From positions 1-43,269 of IMG/VR virus record IMGVR_UViG_3300034071_000597: a stretch of DNA of 43,269 nucleotides. The stretch is one strand, 5' to 3'. Positions 22,517 to 28,857 of the stretch are shown one piece after another. The notes beneath the pieces were generated by a model. That model had not been told where the DNA came from. It saw nothing but the letters and a program-made list of their open reading frames with translations, and searched no databases. The DNA is from a virus. Every line of letters starts with the position of its first letter. Position 1 is the stretch's first letter. Both the position numbers and the translations under genes were made by a program.

Positions 22517-22558
22517 TCTCTTACTCGGTTATCAGTACTTTTCATCGTTTTGTTACAC
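22517..22558. repeat. Diverged direct repeat, copy 2
   Basis: TCTCTTACTC-G-GTTATC...CGTTTTGTTACAC, paired with copy 1 at 22364-22405. Both copies are followed by an ACAGAATA segment. Confidence 0.6.
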
Positions 22559-22850
22559 TTCTGACAGAATATCGTCCTGCGGACGCTAGATACGGCCTAC
22601 GGCCTCGTAGGGGATACCATCCCCTACATCCCCTTCCTACTTTAGTCAGCCAATAGAGCCTCGTAGTTCGCTTCGCAGCTACCTGGACTAGCGTCCAGCT
22701 GCTTGCGAACAGGTAAAACCGATCATTTTCACTTTTTCACTTGTGAAACAATGACATACTGTTGCTTTTTAGCAACAGCAAACCCTGTACTTTCCAGTTT
22801 TTCACTTCTCGCGTGTGAGCTCACATGGAGCAAAATCAATGTTCCCAATT

Positions 22851-22877
22851 AGGAGGATACCCCCTATGTTACCATAA
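22851..22877 (+). promoter_or_regulatory. Consensus Shine-Dalgarno with a three-codon ORF
   Basis: AGGAGG at 22851-22856 is followed after 9 bp by ATG TTA CCA TAA (22866-22877). It is one of the strongest ribosome sites in the window, yet drives only Met-Leu-Pro. It may be a leader peptide or a decoy ribosome site ahead of the iteron region. Confidence 0.45.
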
Positions 22878-22887
22878 CCTGGCTCGA

Positions 22888-23020
22888 TTATGTTCAATGC
22901 ACCAGAATGGTGCATGATTATGTCAAATGCACCGAATTGGTGCATAGATTATGCTCGTGTCCATTATGTCAAATGAACATAACAGGCAATGCATTATGTT
23001 AATGCACCAAAATGGTGCGA
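22888..23020. repeat. Iteron-like array of about 30-bp units with ATGCACC/GGTGCAT palindromes
   Basis: Palindromes with 7-bp arms and a 5-nt centre lie at 22897-22915, 22927-22945 and 23002-23018 (last arm imperfect). Each is preceded by an ATTATGT element at 22889, 22919 and 22994, with a degenerate unit at 22963-22992. The first two are 30 bp apart, about three helical turns. The pattern fits binding sites of a dimeric protein (repressor or origin binder). Confidence 0.75.
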
Positions 23021-23030
23021 GTCTATGTGA

Positions 23031-23220
23031 CATCTTCATATACGTCATAACCCGCATCCTAGTCATGCATTATGGCACATAGCACGGGGTATGCATAGCA
23101 TGGTGCGTTGCACAACATGGTGCATTGCGTCATGGCATGGCGTATGCATGGGTATGCAATGTCTGTGCCATGCCTTGCGGCATGGGTATTGCTAGGCAAT
23201 TAGCATGCCATCCGCTACGT
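23031..23220. other. Non-coding stretch rich in GCATGC-, CATGG- and TGCAT-type words
   Basis: Many short palindromic words, including CCATGCC-TTGC-GGCATGG at 23168-23185 and ATTGC-TAG-GCAAT at 23188-23200. No ORF is credible. It continues the iteron region up to the first rightward promoter candidate. Confidence 0.55.
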
Positions 23221-23242
23221 GGTCATGCTGTGCGATGCATGC

Positions 23243-23270
23243 TTGACAGCATGCCGGACCATAAGAGAAT
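23243..23270 (+). promoter_or_regulatory. Promoter candidate for the rightward amidoligase module
   Basis: TTGACA at 23243-23248, 16 bp, then GAGAAT at 23265-23270. The -35 box is flanked on both sides by the palindrome GCATGC, a likely operator arrangement. It lies 42 bp before the first ORF of the unit. Confidence 0.55.
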
Positions 23271-23311
23271 GCACGCACGGTCAATTCGGCCGGGTAGTGA
23301 GTAGCCCCACA

Positions 23312-23524
23312 ATGAGCATACCTAGCAACGCATTGCGCGACGCGGTCGCGCTGTTTGACGAATGCCGCACCTTTGGGCTGTCAGAGCGCAGCGCACGCGA
23401 GCAAGCGATCACGCAGTACGCCAAGGATGCGAGCCTGTCACGGATTACAGCGGGCCTTGCTATCGACGCTGCGCTAGCGCGTCGTCACATGACTGCCGAA
23501 TGGCTCGCGAGTGGGCCGGCGTGA
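23312..23524 (+). CDS. Hypothetical protein, 70 aa, first gene of the amidoligase module
   Basis: I prefer ATG 23312 (MSIPSNALRDAVALFDECRT) because the frame upstream to 23219 runs into the repeat region and promoter. The product is helical and Ala/Arg-rich. It ends in GTGA, coupling it to the next small membrane ORF. No family recognised. Confidence 0.5.
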   Translation: MSIPSNALRDAVALFDECRTFGLSERSAREQAITQYAKDASLSRITAGLAIDAALARRHMTAEWLASGPA

Positions 23525-23613
23525 CCCGCGTGTCACTGGTGCCGGGCTACATTGCGTTAGTGAGCCTGTCAGGCTTGCTAGCGTTGTCCGTTTGTTTCTA
23601 CATCACACGGTAA
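23521..23613 (+). CDS. Tiny membrane protein, 30 aa
   Basis: GTG start overlapping the previous stop (GTGA). After a short polar start, residues 9-27 (GYIALVSLSGLLALSVCFY) form one hydrophobic span. AGAGGAT for the amidoligase gene follows at once, so translation coupling is likely. Role unknown. Confidence 0.45.
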   Translation: MTRVSLVPGYIALVSLSGLLALSVCFYITR

Positions 23614-23625
23614 GAGGATCGAAGC

Positions 23626-25257
23626 ATGTTTAGTCAGGAACACATAGCCGCTATGCATTCATTCGTAGAGCATGGCGGTACTAGCAGTTACGTACGCACG
23701 CAACTGCGGTTCGCATGGTCATGCGCGCAACTCGTGGACGCATTGCGCGATGCAAACCCAGATTGCGCGGCATTGTCTGATCCGCTGTCGGACGACTTTG
23801 CCGCGCTGTTTGATAACGAGACTGACGCGCCGACTGCGCTACTGCGGTCGCTCGTTATTCCGCAGTTCATCCGGGAGCGGGCGCTGTCGGATCACGATGA
23901 CACGGACTCGCACTTGTTGATACTGCGCGCATTGGCGACGCGCAAGGCCGCACGCTCTGACGCGCGCCAATGGGTAAACGGAGCGCGCGTTAGCGAGGCC
24001 GTAGAATCGACTGCCGTACGCCGCTGCGCTGTCGCGCACGGCATGCTCGCGGCGCAATGGCTCGACGCTAACTACGCTGACAGCGTCACGGCGTGCAGTG
24101 ACTGCGGATCAATGCACTATTCGCTTGCTGGCGGCGACGAACGCGCGCACGACATTGGCGACCCGCTGAGCCTCCGCAGGGTAGAGCCTCCGCACGCTAT
24201 ACCGACGGTCATTTGTCGGCATTGCGATAACAACTACATAAACTTGATTACTGGCGAACGTATCCGGCTCGCGCCCGCGCACCACGTGCGCGCACAGGAT
24301 ACAGGCCGGTATGCTCGCAATGGGTATGCGCGCAACCATTGGCACATGGACACTCGCGGACACCTGTACGAAACGGAAACCGCACGGGATCACGCCGAAG
24401 AAGACTACCGGGCGGAAATGGATTCGGACGACTACGGCGGCGACAGCGTCGTGCTGGACTACAACGCAAACCCGTTTGACTATTTCAAATGGCACAAGGC
24501 GAACGCACACGATGCGCTAGTGATGGGCGTAGAACTTGAGATGGAATCCGTTGACCAAAACGAGGATCAAGTACGGGAGATTATCGACGCACTAGGCGGT
24601 AACGTCTGCGACAACGCGATATTGAAGCATGACGGATCGCTGGATTATGGCGTAGAACTTTGTACTATGCCGTTTACGCTTGACCAACATCGCAAAGAGT
24701 TTAACTGGCAGCGACTCACGGCCGTGCACCGTCTCGCGATGTCTGGCACAGGTACTAACAATTGCGGTATGCATGTTCATGTAAACCGCAGCGCGCTAAC
24801 GGCGCTACAACTCGGCAAAATGCTCGTGTTTATGAATTCGCCCGAACTGCGCACGCTCATAACCGCAGTCGCGCAGCGTCAGGAAAACTCGTATTGCAAG
24901 CGCAAGACAAAGAAACTTAGCGACGGCAAATACTTTAGCGACGACAGGTACGATATTCTGAACGTCGGCGTTCGCCGTCCGACAGCGGAATTCCGCTTGT
25001 TTAAAGGCAATTTGCGCCCCGAGCGAGTGTTGAAAAATCTTGAATTCGTCCATGCCGTTTGCGTGTACTGCCGCGACGTAAGCATGCGTGACGTTGAGTC
25101 GTGGGCTAACTTCTCGCGCTGGCTGATCGCCAAACGTGGGCAATATCCGCAGCTGGTGCGGTTTCTTGCGGAGCGTGGCGTCTTCGGGTTTCGCCAATTG
25201 CAAGCCAAGGTACTGCGACGCCAGGGCGAACCGCTGGCCGTGCTGACCGACGCCTAA
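23626..25257 (+). CDS. Amidoligase (COOH-NH2 ligase, Amidoligase_2 family) with zinc ribbon, 543 aa
   Basis: The C-terminal half has the motifs of glutamine-synthetase-fold amidoligases: GVELEME at about 301-307, DGSLDYGVELCTMPF at 336-350, GMHVHVN at 381-387 and EFRLFKGNL at 455-463. The glutamates and histidines there would bind Mg-ATP. A four-Cys zinc ribbon is formed by CSDC (about 157-160) and CRHC (about 197-200), preceded by a helical N-terminal domain. Such enzymes join an amine to a carboxylate using ATP. The next gene is a class II amidotransferase, the partner predicted for this family by Iyer and Aravind. The substrate is unknown: protein, peptide or small metabolite. Confidence 0.8.
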   Translation: MFSQEHIAAMHSFVEHGGTSSYVRTQLRFAWSCAQLVDALRDANPDCAALSDPLSDDFAALFDNETDAPTALLRSLVIPQFIRERALSDHDDTDSHLLILRALATRKAARSDARQWVNGARVSEAVESTAVRRCAVAHGMLAAQWLDANYADSVTACSDCGSMHYSLAGGDERAHDIGDPLSLRRVEPPHAIPTVICRHCDNNYINLITGERIRLAPAHHVRAQDTGRYARNGYARNHWHMDTRGHLYETETARDHAEEDYRAEMDSDDYGGDSVVLDYNANPFDYFKWHKANAHDALVMGVELEMESVDQNEDQVREIIDALGGNVCDNAILKHDGSLDYGVELCTMPFTLDQHRKEFNWQRLTAVHRLAMSGTGTNNCGMHVHVNRSALTALQLGKMLVFMNSPELRTLITAVAQRQENSYCKRKTKKLSDGKYFSDDRYDILNVGVRRPTAEFRLFKGNLRPERVLKNLEFVHAVCVYCRDVSMRDVESWANFSRWLIAKRGQYPQLVRFLAERGVFGFRQLQAKVLRRQGEPLAVLTDA

Positions 25258-25291
25258 TCTGTTTTCACTTCATCGAATAGGAATTTACACC

Positions 25292-26212
25292 ATGTGTTTG
25301 ATCGCTTACTCACCTACCGGACGCGCAATCCCTGCCGACGTCTTCGAATCCGCCGTTACGCAGAATGAGGATGGCATCGGCGTCATGTCGCTAGACGGCG
25401 TCGCGAAGTTCATCGGCCGCAAGTTCAAAAAGCGTGCAAAACGGTACCTGCGTTCGCTGGCGGATGCAGGCCAGCCATACGGCGTACACTGGCGTTACGC
25501 TACGCACGGCCGTATCAGCCGCCGCAATACACATCCGCATTTTGTGCCGTCATCCGACGCGGTCGTGATGCACAACGGTGTACTGTCGCTTACCGCTGCG
25601 GAAGCTACAGAGGAACTGTCAGACACTGCGCTCTTTTGTGAGCAATACTTGCCATCTGCGCCGGACCATTCCGACAGCGGCTACTACGATTACTGGCGCA
25701 AGGTCGCTGACATGATCGGGTACGGTAACAAGTTCCTAGTCATGCACGCGGATACCGGCCGGTTTACGCTCGTTAACGAGGATGCCGGCGAATGGATAGA
25801 CGGCCTGTGGTACTCCAATACCTACAGCCTGCCGGACTATATGGACCGATGGTCTAACCCGTACTACGGGTCGCGCAAGTTCGGTTACGGCGAAACGTGC
25901 GCAGCTACGCCAGTAGCCGCGCCATCGGCGCAAGTTTTCGTCGGCGCGGATGGCCGTCTGCATCGCGTCACTGATACCAGTATCGAATCTTTCGACGTGC
26001 CCGGTTACGAAGACGATCCGTATTACATCGCCAAGGCTCGCGAGGCCGGGTATCACGACGACGGCATGACAGTCGGCGAGCGTGCGGCGCGGGCCGCGCT
26101 GGGGCTGGACGACGACGACGCGGCTAGCGCCCGCGTCTTGCGGGAGTCTCGCGCCGACGACGCACGATACAAGCAAGCATTGCGGCGCGCAGCGGGCCGG
26201 ATGGCTCGCTAA
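25292..26212 (+). CDS. Class II glutamine amidotransferase (Ntn hydrolase), 306 aa
   Basis: Cys2 follows the initiator Met (MCLIAYSPTG) and would be the N-terminal nucleophile after Met removal. HWRYATHGRISRRNTHPHF (about residues 65-83) and MHNGVL (about 93-98) are the R-x-AT-HG, N-x-HP and HNG motifs of the family. It should hydrolyse glutamine and supply ammonia, most likely to the amidoligase encoded 34 bp upstream. The C-terminal about 110 residues, after an Ala/Pro linker, are charged and not part of the core domain. AGGAA precedes the ATG and a strong terminator follows the gene. Confidence 0.85.
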   Translation: MCLIAYSPTGRAIPADVFESAVTQNEDGIGVMSLDGVAKFIGRKFKKRAKRYLRSLADAGQPYGVHWRYATHGRISRRNTHPHFVPSSDAVVMHNGVLSLTAAEATEELSDTALFCEQYLPSAPDHSDSGYYDYWRKVADMIGYGNKFLVMHADTGRFTLVNEDAGEWIDGLWYSNTYSLPDYMDRWSNPYYGSRKFGYGETCAATPVAAPSAQVFVGADGRLHRVTDTSIESFDVPGYEDDPYYIAKAREAGYHDDGMTVGERAARAALGLDDDDAASARVLRESRADDARYKQALRRAAGRMAR

Positions 26213-26234
26213 CCGTCCGACTGGCTGCCACGAT

Positions 26235-26266
26235 GGGCGCGGCTCGCAAGGGTCGCGCCCTTTTTC
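26235..26266 (+). terminator. Rho-independent terminator closing the amidoligase module
   Basis: GGGCGCG and CGCGCCC enclose a 12-nt loop and are followed by TTTTTCTT. It lies 22 bp after the amidotransferase stop, making the amidoligase genes a discrete transcription unit. Confidence 0.85.
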
Positions 26267-26435
26267 TTACCTGTAGCATTTACCATAATATGCCCATCGT
26301 ATAACGAGCGTATAACGTCGCGGTGACTAGCGACCGCGCCCCGCTGCTAGGGTAGCTACCTACCTATGGAACGGCGCACAGGCTAGCGCCAGCGCGAGCC
26401 GCAAGGCATCACACTGCGCGCAGCGGATGCGCCGA

Positions 26436-26464
26436 TTGACAACGGCTGGCCGTTGTGGTAGAAT
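26436..26464 (+). promoter_or_regulatory. Strong sigma70-type promoter with palindromic core
   Basis: TTGACA at 26436-26441, 17 bp, TAGAAT at 26459-26464. CAACGG-CTGG-CCGTTG (26440-26455) overlaps the -35 end and the spacer. Downstream is a leader with ATTATGT-type repeats and the tiny ORF ATG AGC GTG CAT TAA at 26486-26500. Confidence 0.8.
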
Positions 26465-26489
26465 AGCAACAATCGAGGGCCGACTATGA

Positions 26490-26595
26490 GCGTGCATTAA
26501 GTTAAATTTTGCGTTATGACAACAATGCGTTATGTCGCATGCATTATGTGCAATGCGCATTATGTCATGTTGCACTGCACATTTGTCATAACGGG
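26490..26595. repeat. Second cluster of GCRTTATG repeats
   Basis: GCGTTATGACA, GCGTTATGTCG, GCATTATGTGC and GCATTATGTCA occur within about 80 bp. They share the element seen in the 22.89-23.02-kb iteron array. It lies in the leader between two promoters ahead of the sigma-like gene. A common DNA-binding protein may act at both places. Confidence 0.65.
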
Positions 26596-26692
26596 CCGAG
26601 GGACGGACTCGACTTGGTTTGCGATTTTGAAATTAAGATCACTCTATAGCTAAAAACCGGGAGATTTTCAAAAATGCCTATTTTTCCAGTAC

Positions 26693-26721
26693 TTTACACA
26701 CGCTCTCCCGTGTGCTACAAT
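26693..26721 (+). promoter_or_regulatory. Sigma70-type promoter of the sigma-like gene
   Basis: TTTACA at 26693-26698, 17 bp, TACAAT at 26716-26721. CACACG-CTCTCC-CGTGTG spans the end of the -35 and the spacer. GAGGAA and the start codon follow at 26744. Confidence 0.8.
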
Positions 26722-26743
26722 GGTGGCACAATGAGGAACCACA

Positions 26744-27406
26744 ATGTCTAAACAAGGCCCAGAGTCCTACACCAAGTACAAGACTACTCAGCTTGACAAC
26801 GCGCTGCTTGTCTCGCTGGCGGAACGGTACCGCGCTGGTGACGTTGCAGCGCAGAAGGAGCTATGGGGGAGGGGGGCTGGCTACGCCATGGGCGTAATCA
26901 GCAAGATGATACACGACGGACAGCTGCGCAGTGATGCGTTCGCTGATGGGGACCTTGTGCAGGAGGCTATGCTTGCCGTAGGCGGGGTCATTGAGCGGTG
27001 GCAACCAGAACGCGGGGCGTTCTCGACGTTCGCGTACCATCGCATCAGGGGGGCTGTGCTCAGTTACCTGGGCGGTGAGACGCGGCATGCTGCCGCTACA
27101 GCGGAGCCGACGCCACTCGCGGATGACGACGAGGACGGCATAGAGTTCGAGCCGGAGACGGCGAGCACAGGGCAAGATGATGTGATGTACACCGAGGTAC
27201 TGCTTTCGGAGATACTGGGCGAGATTGACCGCTTGCCGCCGGAGCAGAACGACGCCATCATGTACCATTACGGGCTTCGTGGACACGAGCCCATGACGCT
27301 GCGAGAAGTGGCGGGTGCGCTGGGCTACACGCATCCGACCACGGCTAAGCGATTGATTGATAAGGGCCTTGCTACGCTGCAAAACAAGTTTTACAATATA
27401 GCTTGA
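26744..27406 (+). CDS. Sigma-70 family RNA polymerase sigma factor (regions 2 and 4), 220 aa
   Basis: Region 2: a helical stretch at about 35-110 with DLVQEAMLAVGGVIERWQPE (70-89) and GAFSTFAYHRIRGAVLSYL (91-109), the 2.1-2.4 pattern with aromatic residues for -10 melting. An acidic linker follows. Region 4: LPPEQNDAIMYHYGLRG (164-180) and a helix-turn-helix at 184-212 (MTLREVAGALGYTHPTTAKR). It should bind host core polymerase and redirect it to phage promoters, filling the role of the missing phage polymerase. Its last codons overlap the -35 box of the next gene's promoter. Confidence 0.85.
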   Translation: MSKQGPESYTKYKTTQLDNALLVSLAERYRAGDVAAQKELWGRGAGYAMGVISKMIHDGQLRSDAFADGDLVQEAMLAVGGVIERWQPERGAFSTFAYHRIRGAVLSYLGGETRHAAATAEPTPLADDDEDGIEFEPETASTGQDDVMYTEVLLSEILGEIDRLPPEQNDAIMYHYGLRGHEPMTLREVAGALGYTHPTTAKRLIDKGLATLQNKFYNIA

Positions 27407-27431
27407 CAAGATCGTGCAAGCTAAGTATAAT
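27403..27431 (+). promoter_or_regulatory. Perfect consensus sigma70 promoter
   Basis: TTGACA (27403-27408), 17 bp, TATAAT (27426-27431); the -35 includes the stop codon of the sigma-like gene. The leader has GGCTCC-TGGC-GGAGCC and two further GGAGCC copies (27442-27475), able to form alternative hairpins before the next start codon. Confidence 0.9.
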
Positions 27432-27491
27432 ATTAATTCTTAGGCTCCTGGCGGAGCCCAAGCGGAGCCAAGGAGCCAATATAACTTACTT

Positions 27492-28037
27492 ATGACTACT
27501 ACAGCAGAACAATGGAAAGAGGCTGCAGAGGTCTGCCTTGCGTTCATGGGTAGCAAGGGGTACTTCGACTCTGACATCCGGCAGGAAGTGCTGTCGCACA
27601 TACCGGAGTTCCTCACTCGACAGGCGCCTGTCGACTGGCGTAGCAGTCCTAACACTTGGATCGGCGCTCAGGCCATCCGCAAAGCAGGCTCGGTAGCTCG
27701 CAAGGAGCGCCAGCGAGGTCTGCAGATGCGCGGAGGTAGCACGAACTGGTCTATGCACAGCCTTGACGAACTGGTTGACAGCGACGATACAATCACGTAT
27801 CATGACATCCTGCCTGGCGAAGCCAGCGAACAGGACTGGCTGGAAGCAGCCGAGACAGCAGCTGCTATGATGCTTGAGCAGGACCCTGCGAACGTGCCGG
27901 ATGCGCGTGTGCGCAGCAAGAGCCGGGAGTATCAGCGCGAGTACAAGCGGAAGTGGGAAGCGCGGCGTGCCGCCGCACTGGCGGCTGGTGTGCCCATGAA
28001 GCGGGCTAAGTACCGCAAAGCATTGCAGGAGGCGTAA
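27492..28037 (+). CDS. Divergent sigma-like protein with region 2-like part only, 181 aa
   Basis: DIRQEVLSHIPEFL (about 28-41) and SPNTWIGAQAIRKAGSVARK (about 53-72) resemble sigma region 2, and SMHSLDELVDSDDTITYHDI (about 87-106) resembles the linker after it. The C-terminus is a basic helix (REYQREYKRKWEARRAAAL) with no recognisable region 4. This could be a gp55-like sigma needing a partner, or a regulator of the other sigma. There is no good Shine-Dalgarno at the ATG; GGAG lies 17 bp upstream after a hairpin leader. Confidence 0.55.
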   Translation: MTTTAEQWKEAAEVCLAFMGSKGYFDSDIRQEVLSHIPEFLTRQAPVDWRSSPNTWIGAQAIRKAGSVARKERQRGLQMRGGSTNWSMHSLDELVDSDDTITYHDILPGEASEQDWLEAAETAAAMMLEQDPANVPDARVRSKSREYQREYKRKWEARRAAALAAGVPMKRAKYRKALQEA

Positions 28038-28378
28038 TGTCGGACATCAATGCGACAAGCAACGGGCCGGAACTGCCGCCGATGGCGCTGGTCAGGGTCG
28101 AGCATTACGAGCAGTTGCAGGCCGAACTCGCCGCCATTCGCGCCGAGCGGGATGCGTTCTACATAGACTATCGCGAGAGGTGCGACGAGGAGACGAAAGC
28201 GCAAGAAGTCACAATCGAAGCCCTGTGCGCCCGCGTGGCGGAGTTGGAGGCGGCGCTGCGCACAATCGCAGGCTTTGACCCCGGCGAGTTTCGCGGGCTG
28301 GCTGATGAAATTGCTATTCACCAGATTGCCAGTGATGCGCTGCGAGCAACAGAAAGCGCGGGAGCCGTGCAGAAATGA
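28037..28378 (+). CDS. Coiled-coil hypothetical protein, 113 aa
   Basis: Starts in TAATG with the previous gene. Residues about 20-75 form a long charged helix (VEHYEQLQAELAAIRAERDA, then EVTIEALCARVAELEAALRT), probable coiled coil. It ends ESAGAVQK, a tail shared in form with three neighbouring ORFs. No function known. Confidence 0.65.
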   Translation: MSDINATSNGPELPPMALVRVEHYEQLQAELAAIRAERDAFYIDYRERCDEETKAQEVTIEALCARVAELEAALRTIAGFDPGEFRGLADEIAIHQIASDALRATESAGAVQK

Positions 28379-28620
28379 GCAGTACAGTTGAACAGGAGCG
28401 GCAGCGGTGTATAGCTCTGTCCGAACAACGGGGCGACTTCGTGACCGGGGACGACGGTTATGTTGTCTATTGGCCGGCGTCGCGCAAAGTCGGTGCACTT
28501 AGCCCGCACCATTTGCGGTGGCTGGCTGATGAACTGGACCGACGCAACGCAGACTGGGACGCCATCGTACAGAACGATCCTGAAATAGCAGTTCCACGAC
28601 AGGGAGCGGTGCAGCCGTGA
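28375..28620 (+). CDS. Hypothetical protein, 81 aa
   Basis: ATGA overlap with the previous gene. Mixed sequence with DDGYVVYWPASRKVGALSPH and a helix HLRWLADELDRRNADWDA. It ends RQGAVQP, the recurring tail. Members of this kind are found in phage and prophage accessory blocks; function unknown. Confidence 0.65.
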   Translation: MSSTVEQERQRCIALSEQRGDFVTGDDGYVVYWPASRKVGALSPHHLRWLADELDRRNADWDAIVQNDPEIAVPRQGAVQP

Positions 28621-28808
28621 ATTGGCTAGAGCAATCGCCGCGCAGCCATGCCGATTACGAGCGCGACTGGGGGTTTACTCGGTGGCTGGTGACGAATACG
28701 CACTGGGCCGACCCCTTGAACAGGCTTGGTGTTGTGGCTTCAATGACTGAAGTTATTGATGACACCCACGCCTGCGGGGATGAGGGGGCATCAGATGCCG
28801 TTTATTAG
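28617..28808 (+). CDS. Hypothetical protein, 63 aa
   Basis: GTG start overlapping the previous stop (GTGA). Aromatic and acidic (MNWLEQSPRSHADYERDWGF). Its end overlaps a 20-codon ORF at 28795-28857 that carries the SESAG tail element, so this part of the block looks rearranged. Confidence 0.55.
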   Translation: MNWLEQSPRSHADYERDWGFTRWLVTNTHWADPLNRLGVVASMTEVIDDTHACGDEGASDAVY

Positions 28809-28857
28809 AACATCTGAAAGCGCGGGAGTGGCTCGCGGCGAAGGGGCTGATCTATGA
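28795..28857 (+). pseudogene. Remnant ORF of 20 codons carrying the SESAG tail
   Basis: MPFIRTSESAGVARGEGADL, ending in ATGA with the next gene. The DNA at 28811-28828 is identical over 18 bp to 29995-30012. It looks like the leftover 3' end of a lost gene that still provides translational coupling. Confidence 0.4.

Larger units (their letters stand above)
22323..22860. other. Non-coding divergence region with a run of perfect inverted repeats
   Basis: AT-rich, with no plausible gene. Perfect inverted repeats, with arm/loop lengths, are at 22331-22355 (9/7), 22392-22412 (9/3), 22500-22517 (7/4), 22573-22585 (5/3), 22607-22627 (9/3), 22759-22778 (8/4) and 22735-22748 (6/2). A long bulged hairpin is at 22666-22710, and the 12-bp palindrome TGTGAGCTCACA is at 22814-22825. 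They lie between the divergent leftward and rightward units, so this is probably a control and/or replication-origin region. Confidence 0.75.

Noticed and set aside
22814-22825. CRP site at TGTGAGCTCACA
   Set aside because: The half-sites are separated by 2 bp instead of the 6 bp that CRP needs.
22888-23020. CRISPR array
   Set aside because: Only three palindromic units with unequal, partly repeated spacing, no unique spacers of constant length and no cas genes.
26861-27409. Minus-strand ORF over the sigma-like gene
   Set aside because: Antisense to a gene with clear sigma regions 2 and 4 and its own promoter and ribosome site.
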